6,605 bases of DNA, taken from Pseudomonadota bacterium (lineage in GTDB: Bacteria > Myxococcota > Polyangia > Polyangiales > Polyangiaceae). Below, in pieces: positions 5,764 to 6,605 of this stretch; the first letter of the stretch is position 1; each line of letters begins with the position of its first letter. The notes under the pieces were generated by a model. The model did no database searches. It was not told the DNA's origin and worked only from the letters and a program-made list of their open reading frames with translations. The position numbers were made by a program, and so were the translations under genes. The stretch lies in contig JAEZYO010000483.1 of the NCBI GenBank assembly GCA_023419055.1, positions 1-6,605 on the forward strand, written 5' to 3'.

Positions 5764-6577
5764 GGCGCTCGGGCGCTTCCGCGACGACGACCTTCGAGAG
5801 GAAGGCGGTCATGGTGCGGACGTTCACGAAGCCCGCGGCCTTCATCAGGTCTTCGAGCGGCCTCTCGATGTAATTGGCGAAGAAGGGCTCGTTCATCGCG
5901 AGCGCGAAGTTCTCGAGGAAGACCCGGAGCTCGGCCGACTCGACCAGTTGCGCCGCGTCTTCGATGACCACGAGCCCGCCCGGGCGAAGCGCTCGACGCA
6001 TCTCGGACAGCACGTTCCGCCGCGCGCGTTCGGGCAGCTCGTGGAACAGGAAAGTGCTCGTCACGACGTCGAACTCAGCGTCACGGAACGAGAGCTTCTC
6101 CGCGTTCTCGATCACGAACGAGACGTCGCGCACACCGGCGAGGACCCGCTCTGCGTGCTTGGTGTAATACGGGCTCAGGTCGAGCGCGGTGTAGCGCTCG
6201 TCGGGGTGCACCTCGGCGAGCTGCAGCAGCGTGCGCCCGGTCCCCGCAGCCACGTCCAGGATGCGACGGGGCCTCCCGCCGCGCGCTTCTCGATCGCGCC
6301 TCAAGAACTCGCTGATGGGCGGGATGACCTGCCGCCGCATCACGTCAGCGGTCCCGAAGAACAGGAACTCGACGCCCGCGTCGTAGACGGCCGCCGAGCG
6401 CTCGCTCAGGTAGCCGTCGGTCTGCCAGTGGAAGTTCCGGCGGAAGTAGTCGGGGTAACGTCCGAGGTCGACGTCGACCGGCAAGTCGCGCACGCGACCC
6501 GTTCGCGCGCGCCCCATCATGCTCGCGATCTCCTTCAACAGCGCAGGAACGTCGCGCAGGTACTCCCGCACGGGCAT
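5750..6577 (-). CDS. class I SAM-dependent methyltransferase (UbiE/Methyltransf_11-like)
   Basis: It transfers a methyl group from S-adenosylmethionine to an unidentified substrate and is probably cytosolic. Residues 1-100 are a family-specific N-terminal region with NFHWQTDGYLSERSAAVYD (48-66) and FLFFGTADVMRRQ (71-83). The Rossmann core follows: motif I ILDVAAGTGR (106-115), acidic strand-2 residue Asp133 in YTALDLSP, ENAEKL (157-162), motif II-like FDVVTSTFLFHELP (169-182), and motif III LRPGGLVVIED (197-207). The terminal helix/strand AAGFVNVRTMTAFLSKVVVAEA closes a normal methyltransferase fold. Its stop codon lies inside the last codons of the convergent barrel gene, an overlap of 14 bases. 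ATG 6577 has no ribosome site, and the frame stays open to the window edge with protein-like residues (FYPKRLLFQ), so the real start may lie outside the window. The family is sure; the substrate is unknown. Confidence 0.9.
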   Translation of the reverse strand: MPVREYLRDVPALLKEIASMMGRARTGRVRDLPVDVDLGRYPDYFRRNFHWQTDGYLSERSAAVYDAGVEFLFFGTADVMRRQVIPPISEFLRRDREARGGRPRRILDVAAGTGRTLLQLAEVHPDERYTALDLSPYYTKHAERVLAGVRDVSFVIENAEKLSFRDAEFDVVTSTFLFHELPERARRNVLSEMRRALRPGGLVVIEDAAQLVESAELRVFLENFALAMNEPFFANYIERPLEDLMKAAGFVNVRTMTAFLSKVVVAEAPERLTTT

Positions 6578-6605
6578 CTGAAAGAGAAGGCGCTTGGGGT
6601 AAAAT

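Noticed and set aside
4631..6605. Shared GGGTAAAAT near 4632-4640 (- strand) and at 6597-6605 (+ strand) as a common promoter box
   Set aside because: Nine bases only, in opposite orientations relative to the known genes; the second copy probably lies in methyltransferase coding sequence.
1..6605. CRISPR arrays, insertion sequences, rRNA, tRNA or phage genes
   Set aside because: No regularly spaced repeats, transposase motifs, terminal inverted repeats or RNA gene signatures were seen on either strand.

Overview
The window is GC-rich, with a strong G/C preference at third codon positions. It carries a Hanks-type Ser/Thr kinase with a C-terminal membrane anchor, a hybrid histidine kinase, and many envelope proteins in short mixed-strand units. 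This combination suggests a myxobacterium-like organism (Myxococcota, Polyangia/Sorangium type). That placement rests on style and gene content, not on a marker gene.

Left part (1-2442): a broken hybrid histidine kinase on the + strand enters from the left edge (PAS tail, HisKA, HATPase, receiver). It has two frame changes, and the N-box half of its ATP-binding domain is missing. It converges, with a 19-base gap, on an intact membrane-anchored Ser/Thr protein kinase on the - strand. Both are signalling proteins, but nothing in the sequence ties them to one pathway.

Middle part (2443-4687): a roughly 290-base non-coding stretch contains a perfect 11-bp hairpin, probably the end of the next unit. 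That unit is a two-gene - strand operon. A membrane-anchored parvulin-like peptidyl-prolyl isomerase (3698-4594) is followed, with an ATGA overlap, by a HupE/UreJ-type membrane protein (2736-3701) that has a signal peptide and the HX5DH metal-permease signature. A 93-base intergenic region separates this operon from the divergent gene to its right.

Right part (4688-6605): a secreted, probably outer-membrane beta-barrel protein on the + strand has a His-rich mature N-terminus and ends in an aromatic residue. Its frame is broken by an apparent one-base loss at about 5587. Its tail overlaps by 14 bases the tail of a convergent SAM-dependent methyltransferase, whose frame stays open to the right edge.

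The most interesting reading is that isomerase, HupE-like permease and His-rich barrel form one envelope module for a metal such as nickel or cobalt: barrel in the outer membrane, permease in the inner membrane, isomerase as a folding helper. This is inference from motifs and arrangement. Three single-base frame changes, all in the two + strand genes, mean base-level sequence quality should be checked before any gene is called dead; the missing N-box is harder to explain that way.
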